Of a DNA stretch of 64,000 bases, positions 1-7,717 are shown piece by piece (position 1 is the first letter of the stretch; every line of letters begins with the position of its first letter). Under the pieces are notes generated by a model that was not told the DNA's origin, did not search any database, and was given only the letters and a program-made list of their open reading frames with translations. The translations under genes and the position numbers were made by a program. The stretch is from Falsochrobactrum shanghaiense (GTDB taxonomy: Bacteria; Pseudomonadota; Alphaproteobacteria; Rhizobiales; Rhizobiaceae): the NCBI RefSeq assembly GCF_003149535.1, contig NZ_QGDB01000004.1, positions 2,501 through 66,500 of the forward strand, written 5' to 3'.

Positions 1-258
1 GGCAAGGGCGGCGGCTTCTGCCTCGCCCGTCCGGCAAACGAAATCGCCATTGGCAATATCATTCGTGCGCTGGACGGCGCCCTCGCCCCCATCGCCTGCG
101 CCAGCAAGACCGATTACCATCCTTGCGAGGATTGCGATGAAGACGAATGCGAAGTGCGGCAGATGATGCTGGATGTGCGTGAGGCCATCGCCAGCGTTCT
201 GGATCATAGAACGCTGGCTGACAGCAAGACAACGGATATGGCTTTGCTATCGAAATAG
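1..258 (+). CDS. Rrf2-family transcriptional regulator, C-terminal part
   Basis: The 5' end lies outside the window; 85 residues are visible, ending at a TAG. They match the end of Rrf2 regulators: a Gly-rich wing followed by a LARP segment and the dimer-helix motif IIRALDGALAP. The tail is cysteine-rich, with CEDC and then DEDEC after an earlier PIAC, which fits Rrf2 members that hold an Fe-S cluster or zinc (inference; ligand unknown). It is tail to tail with zigA, three bases apart. The family call is good; the regulated genes cannot be told from this fragment. Confidence 0.8.
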   Translation, partial: GKGGGFCLARPANEIAIGNIIRALDGALAPIACASKTDYHPCEDCDEDECEVRQMMLDVREAIASVLDHRTLADSKTTDMALLSK

Positions 259-261
259 GCG

Positions 262-1467
262 TCAGGCGGCTGCCGCCGACCATGCCGGGAACGGATCGGT
301 CAATCCCGACCAGCGTTCGGGCATAAAGTCCTCTTCCGCAACGAGACACTGATCCAGTTCGTTAATGAGCGTATCTTCGCGCATCGGATCGACGCCGATG
401 AACACGATTTCCTGTCGCCTGTCGCCCCAGACCTCATGGAAATAGGGTTTCATCGCATCGTGCCAGGCCGGATCCGCGGGCCAATATGGTTTGGGCACCG
501 CCGACCACCAGCGGCCCCTTTTTTCGGTGCGCACCAGCGCGCCTGCCTGACTGATTTCACCGACGAAATCCGGCCGTGTCGCAAGCCAGAAGAAGCCCTT
601 TGCCCGCACGACCCCCGGCCAATCCTTATCGATGAATGCCTGGAACCGCTCAGGATCGAAGGGGCGGCGCGCGCGATAGACGAAAGAACGAACACCATAT
701 TCTTCAGTTTCCGGCGTGTGCGAAGCAAAGCCGTAGAGTTCCTTATACCAAAGCGGATGTTCATGCGCCTTGTTGAAATCGAACAGCTTCGTATCGAGAA
801 TCGCATCAAGCGATACCTTGCCGAAGTCCACCTCCTTGATGCGGGCATCGGGATTGAGCGAGCGGATGATCTTGCGGGCCAGATCGCGCTCTTCTTTTGA
901 AGCGGCCGAAATCTTGTTCAGCACGACCACGTCGGCGAATTCGATTTGCTCGACCAGAAGATCGACAAGTGTGCGCTCATCCTCCTCGCCAAGCGATTCG
1001 CCACGCTCATACAGAAAATCACTCGACGCATAGTCCTTGAGCAGATTGGCGGCATCCACAACCGTCACCATCGTATCGAGCCGCGCAACATCCGAAAGGC
1101 TTTTACCCTTCTCGTCGCGAAACTCGAACGTGGCGGCTACGGGCAAAGGTTCGGAAATGCCGGTCGATTCGATCAGCAGATAATCGAATCGACCCTGCGC
1201 CGCCAGTAGGGAAATTTCTTTCAGGAGATCATCGCGCAATGTACAGCAGATGCAGCCATTGGTCATTTCGACGAGCTGCTCATCCGTGCGCGAAAGATTG
1301 GCGCCGCCGTCACGTATAAGAGCGGCATCTATATTCACCTCACTCATATCATTGACGATCACCGCAACGCGCCGGTTCTCGCGATTATTAAGCACATGAT
1401 TGAGAAGTGTCGTCTTCCCGGCCCCGAGGAAGCCGGACAAGACGGTAACGGGCAATCTCTTCTTCAT
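262..1467 (-). CDS. zigA: COG0523 (CobW-like) GTP-binding zinc metallochaperone
   Basis: 401-residue P-loop GTPase of the COG0523 family, whose members deliver or allocate metal, often zinc, under scarcity. The Walker A GFLGAGKT lies at residues 12-19, the family metal-binding motif CICC at 72-75, and a guanine-recognition NK in VVLNKIS further on. The C-terminal half is the usual CobW_C region. I chose the ATG at 1467, preceded by GAGGAA at good spacing, over an in-frame ATG 15 bases upstream. A Zur-box-like palindrome lies about 85 bases upstream, and znuABC/zur follow, so zinc-starvation induction by Zur is likely. Family is certain; the exact symbol (zigA/zagA type) is inference. Confidence 0.85.
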   Translation of the reverse strand: MKKRLPVTVLSGFLGAGKTTLLNHVLNNRENRRVAVIVNDMSEVNIDAALIRDGGANLSRTDEQLVEMTNGCICCTLRDDLLKEISLLAAQGRFDYLLIESTGISEPLPVAATFEFRDEKGKSLSDVARLDTMVTVVDAANLLKDYASSDFLYERGESLGEEDERTLVDLLVEQIEFADVVVLNKISAASKEERDLARKIIRSLNPDARIKEVDFGKVSLDAILDTKLFDFNKAHEHPLWYKELYGFASHTPETEEYGVRSFVYRARRPFDPERFQAFIDKDWPGVVRAKGFFWLATRPDFVGEISQAGALVRTEKRGRWWSAVPKPYWPADPAWHDAMKPYFHEVWGDRRQEIVFIGVDPMREDTLINELDQCLVAEEDFMPERWSGLTDPFPAWSAAAA

Positions 1468-1546
1468 AAATCCATTCCTCATGCATATTTGGCGGGATCA
1501 GATGGGGCGCGCCTGTCTGGAATGCTTCATGCGCGCTTAATATTTA

Positions 1547-1563
1547 ATGTTATATCATTACAT
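1547..1563. promoter_or_regulatory. Zur box upstream of zigA
   Basis: The 17-base sequence ATGTTATATCATTACAT is a near-perfect inverted repeat of the type bound by alphaproteobacterial Zur (AT-rich, with ATGTTAT/ATTACAT arms). It closely resembles the site at 2789-2805 near znuA. It lies 80-96 bases before the zigA start. Binding is inferred from sequence likeness. Confidence 0.65.
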
Positions 1564-1574
1564 TTTTACTGCTG

Positions 1575-1597
1575 AAAACAGGCGGACGAAGCCGCCT
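1575..1597 (-). terminator. Possible weak terminator after znuA
   Basis: AGGCGG and CCGCCT form a 6-bp stem around a 6-base loop, followed on the minus strand by GTTTT. It lies about 145 bases beyond the znuA stop, past the tandem repeat. The T run is short, so efficiency is doubtful. Confidence 0.35.
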
Positions 1598-1662
1598 TGA
1601 ATTCGCTGGCCCTTGAGAATCAGCCTCAATGCACAAGCTGGGTGCCAATCCGCTCATTCTGG

Positions 1663-1719
1663 TCTCAAAGTACCGGGCTGGTCTTGAAGTGCCAAGCCCG
1701 TCTCGAAGTGCCGGGCCGT
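1663..1719. repeat. Three imperfect 19-bp tandem repeats
   Basis: Three back-to-back units at 1663-1681, 1682-1700 and 1701-1719 begin TCTCAAAGTACC, TCTTGAAGTGCC and TCTCGAAGTGCC, each followed by a GC-rich tail. They fill part of the 274-base gap between zigA and znuA, just beyond the znuA stop. No protein is evident there. Copy number could vary between strains. Confidence 0.7.
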
Positions 1720-1741
1720 TGGCAGGTCGCAGCTCGTGCAA

Positions 1742-2743
1742 TTATTTCGACAGGCAATCTTTCAGCGAAGTGGCAAGATTGCGGATAAGCTGCGGATAAA
1801 GGTCAGGACCATCGGTAAGTTCCGCGCCCAGAGGATCGAGAACACCGGTTTTGGCTTCCGTCCCCTCGATAACGGTATTTACAAGCTTCGGCTCGAACTG
1901 CGGTTCGGAAAATACGCAGGTTGCACCAAGCGATTTGATCTTATCGTGGATTTCCTTGATGCGGGCCGCGCCGGGGGTCTTTTCCGGACTGACCGTGATC
2001 GATCCAGCCGCGCTTATGCCGAATCGGTTTTCAAAATACTGATAGGCATCGTGGAAGACGATAAAGGGCTTGTCTTTGACCGCTTCCAACTCGGTGGCAA
2101 TATCTTTGGTCAGCGCATCGAGTTTTTCGCCAAGGTCCCGGGCATTTTTCTGATATTGCGCCGCATGTTCGGGGTCGCTCTCGCTCAGCGTCCTGGCAAT
2201 GTCTGCCGCCAGAACCTTACCGTTCTGCGGATCAAGCCAGAAGTGCAGGTCATATTCGCCATGATCATGATCGTGATCATGGCTATGGTCATGAGAGTGG
2301 TTATGTGCGTCGTCGTGCCCGCCCTCTTCATGAGCATGATCATGCGCTTCAAACGGGCCACCTTCACGAAATTTCAGTCTGGTCAGCCCGTCCACATCAC
2401 CGAGAGCGACAATCTTCGCGCCATCGCCCAACGTATCGAGAGGCTTGTCGAGGAAGGTCTCCATCGATGGTCCGGCCCAGAAGATCACCTTGGCGTTCTC
2501 GATCGCTTCTGCATCGGACGGCTTCAGGCTATAGACATGTTCGGAACCCGCGCCCTGAACGATCAGTCTGGGCTCGCCCGCGCCCTGCATGTCCACCCCC
2601 TGCATGACTGCGGAAACGATCGAATGAAGCGGCTTGATCGATACGACGACGCCTTCGCGCTCAGCGGCAAACGAGGCATTTGCCATACCGGCTAAACCAG
2701 CCATAAGTGCTGAAGCGAGAAGCAGGGAGCGCAGATGTTTCAT
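1742..2743 (-). CDS. znuA: Zinc ABC transporter, periplasmic zinc-binding protein
   Basis: 333-residue cluster A-I solute-binding protein that captures Zn(II) in the periplasm for ZnuBC. It has a signal peptide (about residues 1-27, ending in ASFAA) and the histidine-rich loop typical of ZnuA at about 134-161 (runs of HDH). The C-terminal half carries FHDAYQYF and FSEPQF, family zinc-site and core motifs. I chose the ATG at 2743, preceded by GAGAGA, because it gives a proper signal peptide; an ATG 33 bases upstream would prefix it with polar residues. It diverges from znuC, with Zur-like boxes 46-83 bases upstream. Confidence 0.95.
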   Translation of the reverse strand: MKHLRSLLLASALMAGLAGMANASFAAEREGVVVSIKPLHSIVSAVMQGVDMQGAGEPRLIVQGAGSEHVYSLKPSDAEAIENAKVIFWAGPSMETFLDKPLDTLGDGAKIVALGDVDGLTRLKFREGGPFEAHDHAHEEGGHDDAHNHSHDHSHDHDHDHGEYDLHFWLDPQNGKVLAADIARTLSESDPEHAAQYQKNARDLGEKLDALTKDIATELEAVKDKPFIVFHDAYQYFENRFGISAAGSITVSPEKTPGAARIKEIHDKIKSLGATCVFSEPQFEPKLVNTVIEGTEAKTGVLDPLGAELTDGPDLYPQLIRNLATSLKDCLSK

Positions 2744-2788
2744 GGTCTCTCTCTTGTATGATTGGGCCGAAGGCATTATTTAAGTGAT

Positions 2789-2805
2789 ATGTTATTTTAT
2801 TACAT
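2789..2805. promoter_or_regulatory. Zur box between znuA and znuC
   Basis: ATGTTATTTTATTACAT is an inverted repeat matching the zigA site in both arms. It sits 46-62 bases upstream of the znuA start and faces znuCB-zur on the other side. Its place in a divergent zinc-uptake promoter region strongly suggests Zur binding. Confidence 0.75.
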
Positions 2806-2811
2806 AAGTTG

Positions 2812-2826
2812 CGTTATGCTATAACG
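2812..2826. promoter_or_regulatory. Second Zur-like palindrome
   Basis: CGTTATGCTATAACG has 6-base inverted arms (CGTTAT/ATAACG) and lies 6 bases beyond the first box. It may serve the znuC direction or bind a second Zur dimer. It departs more from the other two boxes, hence the lower confidence. Confidence 0.5.
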
Positions 2827-2943
2827 TCTGCCATAAGGTGAGGCAACCCCCATTTTGGAAAATTCATACCCGCGACCTTGCAACGAGATGGCGTCGCAAC
2901 GAACGCTCCAAAAAGCCACCAGCCGTTTCTGGCAAAAATTCGG

Positions 2944-3018
2944 AGCGGTTTTGCATTAAATAAGGCGTCAAACAAAGAGCTAGATCGGTTCCATGATTCC
3001 GCTTTAACTGAAACCGCT
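2944..3018. repeat. Rhizobiales-type dispersed palindrome in the znuC leader
   Basis: AGCGGTTT (2944-2951) and AAACCGCT (3011-3018) are inverted ends of a 75-base element with the AGAGCGGTTTC-type ends seen in dispersed intergenic repeats of rhizobia and Brucella. It fills much of the 348-base znuA-znuC gap, between the Zur sites and the znuC start, so it probably lies in the znuC leader. Family assignment is from memory. Confidence 0.5.
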
Positions 3019-3091
3019 CTGGAAAAATCCCGAATCGGCGGATGACCCTGACATCGGGGAAGAACAAACAAGCAGTGAAAGCCGCAAGCAG

Positions 3092-3934
3092 ATGAGCAGG
3101 AAAACCGCCCTCCCCGCCAGAACGGCGCGGGAAAAATTGATCGAACTCAAAGATGCCGGCGTCTATCGCGGCGGGCGATGGCTGGTTCGCAATGTCGATC
3201 TTTCTCTGCATCGCGGTGAGATCGTAACGCTTATCGGCCCGAATGGCGCGGGAAAAAGCACCACCGCCAAGATGGCGCTGCGTATTCTCAAGCCCGATGA
3301 AGGCAATGTGGTCCATGCGCCGGGGCTGCGCATCGGCTATGTGCCGCAGAAAATCAATATCGACCGCACATTGCCGCTTTCGGTCGAACGCCTGATCTCG
3401 CTGACCGCCCCTCTCGCCCGCAGGGATATTTACGCGGCCCTGGAAGTGGTCGGCATCCCCCATCTTGCAAAAGCCGAGATCGCAAATCTCTCCGGCGGAG
3501 AATTCCAGCGCGCCCTGATGGCGCGCGCCCTTGCGCGCAAACCCGATATTATGGTGCTTGATGAGCCGGTGCAGGGCGTCGACTTTTCCGGAGAAGCCGC
3601 CCTTTACGAACTGATTGCAAAGCTGCGCGATGATACCGGCTGCGGTGTTCTGCTGATTTCGCATGACCTGCATCTGGTCATGGCTGCGACCGACCGGGTG
3701 ATCTGCCTCAACGGGCATGTTTGCTGTAGCGGAAGCCCGCGCGATGTGACCGCCAGCCCTGAATATATGCGGCTGTTCGGCAGCCGGGCGGTCGGCCCCC
3801 TTGCCGTTTATGAGCATCACCACGATCATACCCATCTTCCCGACGGGCGGGTGCTGCATGCGGACGGCTCCATCACCGATCATTGTCATGCCGATGACGG
3901 TCATCATCACGAAGGAAGCGCGCCCCATGCTTGA
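3092..3934 (+). CDS. znuC: Zinc ABC transporter, ATP-binding protein
   Basis: 280-residue ABC ATPase that powers zinc import. Walker A GPNGAGKST is at residues 49-57, the signature LSGGE at 133-137, and Walker B with LDEP at 156-159. The last 35 residues are rich in histidine (HHHDHTH and GHHHEG), as in several alphaproteobacterial ZnuC proteins, and may buffer zinc at the membrane. It overlaps znuB by 8 bases, so the two are probably translated together. Zur should repress it from the boxes at 2789-2826. Confidence 0.95.
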   Translation: MSRKTALPARTAREKLIELKDAGVYRGGRWLVRNVDLSLHRGEIVTLIGPNGAGKSTTAKMALRILKPDEGNVVHAPGLRIGYVPQKINIDRTLPLSVERLISLTAPLARRDIYAALEVVGIPHLAKAEIANLSGGEFQRALMARALARKPDIMVLDEPVQGVDFSGEAALYELIAKLRDDTGCGVLLISHDLHLVMAATDRVICLNGHVCCSGSPRDVTASPEYMRLFGSRAVGPLAVYEHHHDHTHLPDGRVLHADGSITDHCHADDGHHHEGSAPHA

Positions 3935-4778
3935 CGATTTTTTCTCACGCGCGCTTATTGCAGGGATCGGGCTGGCACTGACCACGGGCCCGCTTGGCTG
4001 CTTCATCGTCTGGCGGCGCATGGCCTATTTCGGCGATACCATGGCGCATTCGGCGCTTCTTGGCGTTGCATTGGCGCTCATTTTCGACATCAACCTGATG
4101 GTGGGCGTATTCGCGGTTGCAGTTGCGATTTCAGCCATTCTGCTGCTCCTGCAACGCCGCCATACATTATCGGCCGACTCCCTGCTGGGCATCCTGTCCC
4201 ATGCCACGCTCGCGCTCGGCCTTGTGCTGGTCGCCTTCATGACATGGGTGCGTGTCGATCTGTTGTCATTCCTGTTCGGCGACATCCTGGCTGTCTCGCG
4301 CGTGGATATTGCCTTCGTCTATGGCGGCGGTGCGCTCGTGCTGGCAATTCTCGCTTGGCTGTGGCGTCCATTTCTTGCTGCAACCGTCAGCGAGGATATT
4401 GCCCGCGCGGAGGGAATGAACCCTGCCCTGTCGCGTATCGTCTTCATGCTGCTTCTGGCCATCGTCATCGCCATCGCAATGAAGATTGTCGGGATTTTAT
4501 TGATAACCTCGCTGCTCATCATTCCGGCAGCAACCGCGCGGCGCTTTGCGGCGACGCCGGAACAGATGGCCATTCTGGCATCCCTGATCGGCGTTTTCGG
4601 CGTCATTGGCGGGCTTTACGGCTCCATCCATTTCGACTCGCCATCAGGTCCGTCAATCGTGGTCGCCGCACTGGCTATTTTCATATTGAGCCTTCTGCCC
4701 TTACATAGAGGCAATCGTGAACGCCTCTCGACAGAACAAGACATGCAGGCTTCATCCAAACGGAGCATCGGAAAATGA
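3927..4778 (+). CDS. znuB: Zinc ABC transporter, permease
   Basis: 283-residue integral membrane protein of the ABC-3 permease family, forming the zinc channel with ZnuC. It has about seven or eight hydrophobic helices, including GIGLALTTGPLGCFIVWRR near the N-terminus and LLITSLLIIPAATARRF in the second half, a family signature. I chose the ATG at 3927, after GAAGGAAG and inside the end of znuC; the open frame extends upstream but only through znuC. It overlaps the zur start by 4 bases (ATGA). Confidence 0.95.
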   Translation: MLDDFFSRALIAGIGLALTTGPLGCFIVWRRMAYFGDTMAHSALLGVALALIFDINLMVGVFAVAVAISAILLLLQRRHTLSADSLLGILSHATLALGLVLVAFMTWVRVDLLSFLFGDILAVSRVDIAFVYGGGALVLAILAWLWRPFLAATVSEDIARAEGMNPALSRIVFMLLLAIVIAIAMKIVGILLITSLLIIPAATARRFAATPEQMAILASLIGVFGVIGGLYGSIHFDSPSGPSIVVAALAIFILSLLPLHRGNRERLSTEQDMQASSKRSIGK

Positions 4779-5191
4779 GCAACCATCACCATCATCACGA
4801 ACCACGCGACCTGACCCGTAATCAGGCTCTCGTTTTCGATGTCCTGTCCAAAGCCGAAGGCCCGGTCAGTGCCTATACGATCCTCGACCAGCTGCGCGAG
4901 GACGGTTTTCGCGCACCATTGCAGGTCTACCGCGCGCTGGACAAGCTCCTCGATTACGGGATGATCCATCGTCTCGAAAGCCTGAATGCTTTCGTTGCCT
5001 GCGCCCATCCGCAGTGCCACCAGCATGATCTCATTGCCTTTGCCATTTGTGAGAAATGCGGACAGGTCACCGAATTCTCCGATCCGGCAATCGAAAACCT
5101 CGTCAGCGCATGGGGGCTGCAAAACGGTTTCAAATCAAAAAAGACCACGCTGGAACTGCGCGGCCTGTGCGAAAAATGTGGAGAACACTAA
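4775..5191 (+). CDS. zur: Zinc uptake regulator, Fur family
   Basis: 138-residue Fur-family repressor. The winged-helix part spans about residues 10-75, with LQVYRALDKLLDYG as recognition region. The dimer domain carries the structural zinc site CxxC pairs at C92/C95 and C132/C135, plus CHQHD at 81-85 as a likely sensing region. An N-terminal HHHHH tract (residues 4-8) is natural here. As last gene of znuCB-zur it would be autoregulated through the Zur boxes. Zur rather than Fur is chosen from operon context. Confidence 0.93.
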   Translation: MSNHHHHHEPRDLTRNQALVFDVLSKAEGPVSAYTILDQLREDGFRAPLQVYRALDKLLDYGMIHRLESLNAFVACAHPQCHQHDLIAFAICEKCGQVTEFSDPAIENLVSAWGLQNGFKSKKTTLELRGLCEKCGEH

Positions 5192-5192
5192 A

Positions 5193-5237
5193 GCATGTCG
5201 CCCGAAAGTGGGAACCGGTTTCGGGATAACGACATGC
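5193..5237. repeat. Rhizobiales-type palindromic repeat after zur
   Basis: GCATGTCG (5193-5200) pairs with CGACATGC (5230-5237), and the inner CCCGAAA (5201-5207) pairs with TTTCGGG (5219-5225). This nested hairpin begins one base after the zur stop. The sequence type recurs between genes in Rhizobiales (from memory). It may act as an RNA-stabilising end or terminator, although no T run follows. Confidence 0.65.
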
Positions 5238-5319
5238 GGGGAAAATCTAAAGCGGTAACACTTACGAAAGCGAAACACGCTTAGACCTCATGCAAGGGGA
5301 ATAGCAGGTAGAGTTTCGC

Positions 5320-5655
5320 ATGGCACGCCACAAATCGTCTAAAGACCGACGCGCAGAGGAAAGACATCGCACAAGGCTACGCTCGGGCAAGATTATCGGC
5401 CTTGACGGACGTTTTCTCGTCGAATGCCAATTCAGCGATATAGCGCCACATGGCGCAAAACTAAGAACCGTCGAGGCTTCCAGAGTGCCGGAGCGCTTCT
5501 GGCTTTTCGACGATTTTTATGTGCGAGCGCTGCTTGCCCGGATCGTCTGGCGCGGCGGGGCCGAACTGGGTGTGCAATTCATCAGCGATCCCTCGATCCC
5601 CCCGCTCGATGACGAGCGCCTGCGCCAGCTTGCAGGAAAATATTATTCCTTATGA
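5320..5655 (+). CDS. PilZ-domain protein, likely c-di-GMP binding
   Basis: 111-residue single PilZ domain. The RxxxR motif is R11-R15 and the second motif is D40-I-A-P-H-G45, with Ala where Ser is usual, so c-di-GMP binding is plausible. PilZ proteins pass c-di-GMP signals to motility, adhesion or polysaccharide synthesis; the target is not known. It has its own gap after zur (128 bases including the palindrome), and its 3' end overlaps the convergent flagellar orf by 6 bases. Confidence 0.8.
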   Translation: MARHKSSKDRRAEERHRTRLRSGKIIGLDGRFLVECQFSDIAPHGAKLRTVEASRVPERFWLFDDFYVRALLARIVWRGGAELGVQFISDPSIPPLDDERLRQLAGKYYSL

Positions 5656-6165
5656 ATCATGATCGGGCACGGACTCCTTTTCGGTCGCACTCACCCTTTC
5701 GCCGCGCCGCATGTTCATGTGGCGAATTTCTTCAGCAGAAATGTAATTGAACTGCTCGACCAAAAGATCCTTGATAAGGGGCGCCGGAAAACGTGCATTA
5801 ATATCAGCGATCACCGAGGCGCGCACATCCTCGAAACTCACTTTTTCAACCGCCTTCGTGTCTGAATAATTGCCATAGAAGGTGCGGAATATCTCGTCGC
5901 TGATGAAATATTCGAGTGGCACGGTAAGCTTGCTGTGTATCTTCGTATCGACCGTATAAACCAGTTGCGCCACGATATAGCCGGCCACCGCGCCTTTGGC
6001 GATGATCGGCACGCTCATGACATCGGTTTTCACATAATCCACGCCGCCAAAGCCGCCTGTTACCGCCGCTTCGCCCGATGACGCAGTGTTCTGACGCATG
6101 GCAAAATACAGCGAGCCGAACGCGACAGCACATATCCACAGACCTATGGCAATAATGCGGATCAT
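5650..6165 (-). CDS. Conserved hypothetical membrane-anchored protein of the flagellar cluster
   Basis: 171 residues. One N-terminal hydrophobic helix (about 2-22, IIAIGLWICAVAFGSLYFAM) is followed by a Gly-rich linker and a soluble domain that would be periplasmic. There are no cysteines in that domain and no motif I recognise. Its start overlaps the stop of the FlgN-like gene by 4 bases, so it is the last gene of the flgJ-flgN-like block. The arrangement suggests a flagellar accessory role; function unknown. Confidence 0.7.
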   Translation of the reverse strand: MIRIIAIGLWICAVAFGSLYFAMRQNTASSGEAAVTGGFGGVDYVKTDVMSVPIIAKGAVAGYIVAQLVYTVDTKIHSKLTVPLEYFISDEIFRTFYGNYSDTKAVEKVSFEDVRASVIADINARFPAPLIKDLLVEQFNYISAEEIRHMNMRRGERVSATEKESVPDHDS

Positions 6166-6617
6166 CGGGCGTGACCGAGCCTCGCGCTTTGCATACTATA
6201 GGTTCCGTCGGCTTCTTGCGTTTCAAGCGCACCGCGGATGAGATCGGCCAATTCGCCGACCGCGCGCAAATGCAGTTGCAGCGCTTCGCAGTTCTTTTCA
6301 AGCTTGTGCTTCAATCCGTCGAGCAAGGGCTGCAAACCCTTCATCGCCGCAGGATCCGCAAGACCGGTTGCCTTCCTGATCGCCTTGTTGAAATCATAAA
6401 GGCCGCGACTTTTACGCGTATTGATGTCAACAAGATCCGGATTGCCGCCTTCCAGCAGCAGGCGTGTTTCCGTATCGATAACGTCTTCAAGACGCTGGAT
6501 TGCCCGCAGGACCGGCCTGAGTGCCGGCTCCTGTTCCAGTTCCCCCACCGGATCAATCGCCTGTGCGATTACCGGCATTTCAGGCTGCGGGCCGGTTTCG
6601 GAGCTTGTATCGGTCAT
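6162..6617 (-). CDS. FlgN-like flagellar chaperone (tentative)
   Basis: 151-residue, mainly helical acidic protein. It resembles FlgN-type chaperones in size and in the helical-hairpin pattern (RAIQRLEDVIDTET early, LKHKLEKNCEALQLHLRAVGEL late). FlgN guards the hook-filament junction proteins FlgK and FlgL before export, and both are encoded in this cluster. It lies 34 bases after flgJ and overlaps the next orf. The call rests on size, helix pattern and context, since sequence identity in this family is weak. Confidence 0.55.
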   Translation of the reverse strand: MTDTSSETGPQPEMPVIAQAIDPVGELEQEPALRPVLRAIQRLEDVIDTETRLLLEGGNPDLVDINTRKSRGLYDFNKAIRKATGLADPAAMKGLQPLLDGLKHKLEKNCEALQLHLRAVGELADLIRGALETQEADGTYSMQSARLGHAR

Positions 6618-6651
6618 TATCAGGTTCCTCGATTATACTCAGTGCGTATCC

Positions 6652-7233
6652 TCAGCTATGCGAGTCCGCACTGTTGTTATCTTCCAATTGTTGCCGAATG
6701 AGCCTTCGTTCGAAGCCGTGGACGATATCCCTGGAAACCGTATCCGCGTGCGCTCCGCTCTCCAGACTGGTCATTACCTCTCCCAAAGCGACCGTTGCCG
6801 GCGCGTCAGCCCCCTTGTTTCGCGCGGCCTGTTCTTCGAGCATTCTGGCAACACCGACGCCGCCGGTATCCGCCATTTTATTTGCCATGGCTTCCGCCAT
6901 CATCGATTTCCAGTATTCGCCAGAAATACCTTTGCCAAAACTCGCCGTCGTATCGCTGGTGAACATCGACTGGACGAAGGACTGCAACATGAAAGCTTCA
7001 AACTTACGATAGGCTGGACTGGCAGCACTCCCGCCTTCCGGCCTGACGCTGACACCCGCCGCCAGTTTTTCCGAAAAACTGGCGAAATTATCCCTTGTCA
7101 GTCCGGTGCCCGCCGCAGTCGTCCCCATACCGCCCGATATGGATTTCAGACGTTCCGCCGCCGCACGATAAGCGTGCGGATCAGCCGCCCGCGCTACATC
7201 CATTACCAGATCTGACGGCGGGTTGATCGCCAT
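6652..7233 (-). CDS. flgJ: Rod-binding protein FlgJ, single-domain form
   Basis: 193 residues with the rod-binding domain at about 75-135 (FEAFMLQSFVQSMF, then GISGEYWKSMMAEAMANKM and GVGVARML), which caps the growing rod in the periplasm. The C-terminal muramidase domain of enterobacterial FlgJ is absent. A separate lytic transglycosylase at 17370-17966 may supply wall cutting. It starts a three-gene block after a 75-base gap from the fliJ-like gene. Confidence 0.85.
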   Translation of the reverse strand: MAINPPSDLVMDVARAADPHAYRAAAERLKSISGGMGTTAAGTGLTRDNFASFSEKLAAGVSVRPEGGSAASPAYRKFEAFMLQSFVQSMFTSDTTASFGKGISGEYWKSMMAEAMANKMADTGGVGVARMLEEQAARNKGADAPATVALGEVMTSLESGAHADTVSRDIVHGFERRLIRQQLEDNNSADSHS

Positions 7234-7308
7234 GCAATTCCTTCCTTTTCATCTCTTGATTGCACAATAGCGAACCAAACTTGACTGAAGCTTGTGAGTG
7301 GAACTGCG

Positions 7309-7710
7309 TTATTTTACAGAAGGTTCGACATTTTTCCGGCTAATAAATTCCTCTATCAGACCTGCCAGTTCCCGCCTCTCGCGATCATCGTGCAGCATCT
7401 TCAGCCTGTCTTCGAGCAATTCCACGCGGCGCTGTTCTTTCAAAAGCGCGCCGCGCTCCGTTTCGAGCCTTTGCTCTATATGCTGCGTTTTCGTTGCGTT
7501 CATTCCGAGCCGCTTGATGAGCAGCGATGGATCGATAGTGAAAGCGCAACCATCGTAACGCCGGTCCTGCATGCCAAGAAGTGCTGCGCGTTCCTCGTCC
7601 AGTGCCGCCTTGCGGATATTCGTCGAAGCAAGAGCCGATTCAAGCCGGGCTGTGCCGAGCTTTTGCAGTTCGATCAGTTTGTTCAGATTACGAACGTTCG
7701 ATCGGGTCAT
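7309..7710 (-). CDS. Coiled-coil protein, possible FliJ-type export protein
   Basis: 133 residues, almost entirely helical with heptad-like Leu/Glu/Arg spacing (ELQKLGTARLESAL; QRLETERGALLKEQRRVELL). Size and coiled-coil nature fit FliJ/YscO-type stalk proteins of type III export, and it follows fliR by 7 bases. The ATG at 7710 was chosen because residues upstream are the fliR 3' end read in another frame. No FliJ is found elsewhere in the window. The FliJ idea is inference. Confidence 0.6.
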   Translation of the reverse strand: MTRSNVRNLNKLIELQKLGTARLESALASTNIRKAALDEERAALLGMQDRRYDGCAFTIDPSLLIKRLGMNATKTQHIEQRLETERGALLKEQRRVELLEDRLKMLHDDRERRELAGLIEEFISRKNVEPSVK

Positions 7711-7717
7711 GAGAACC

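Noticed and set aside
1597..1788. 63-residue frame across the tandem repeat
   Set aside because: Built from the repeat units, with no start signal or likeness to known proteins.
2281..2340. Repeats of atgatcatgatc type inside znuA as a DNA repeat
   Set aside because: They encode the His/Asp-rich zinc loop and are explained by codon use.
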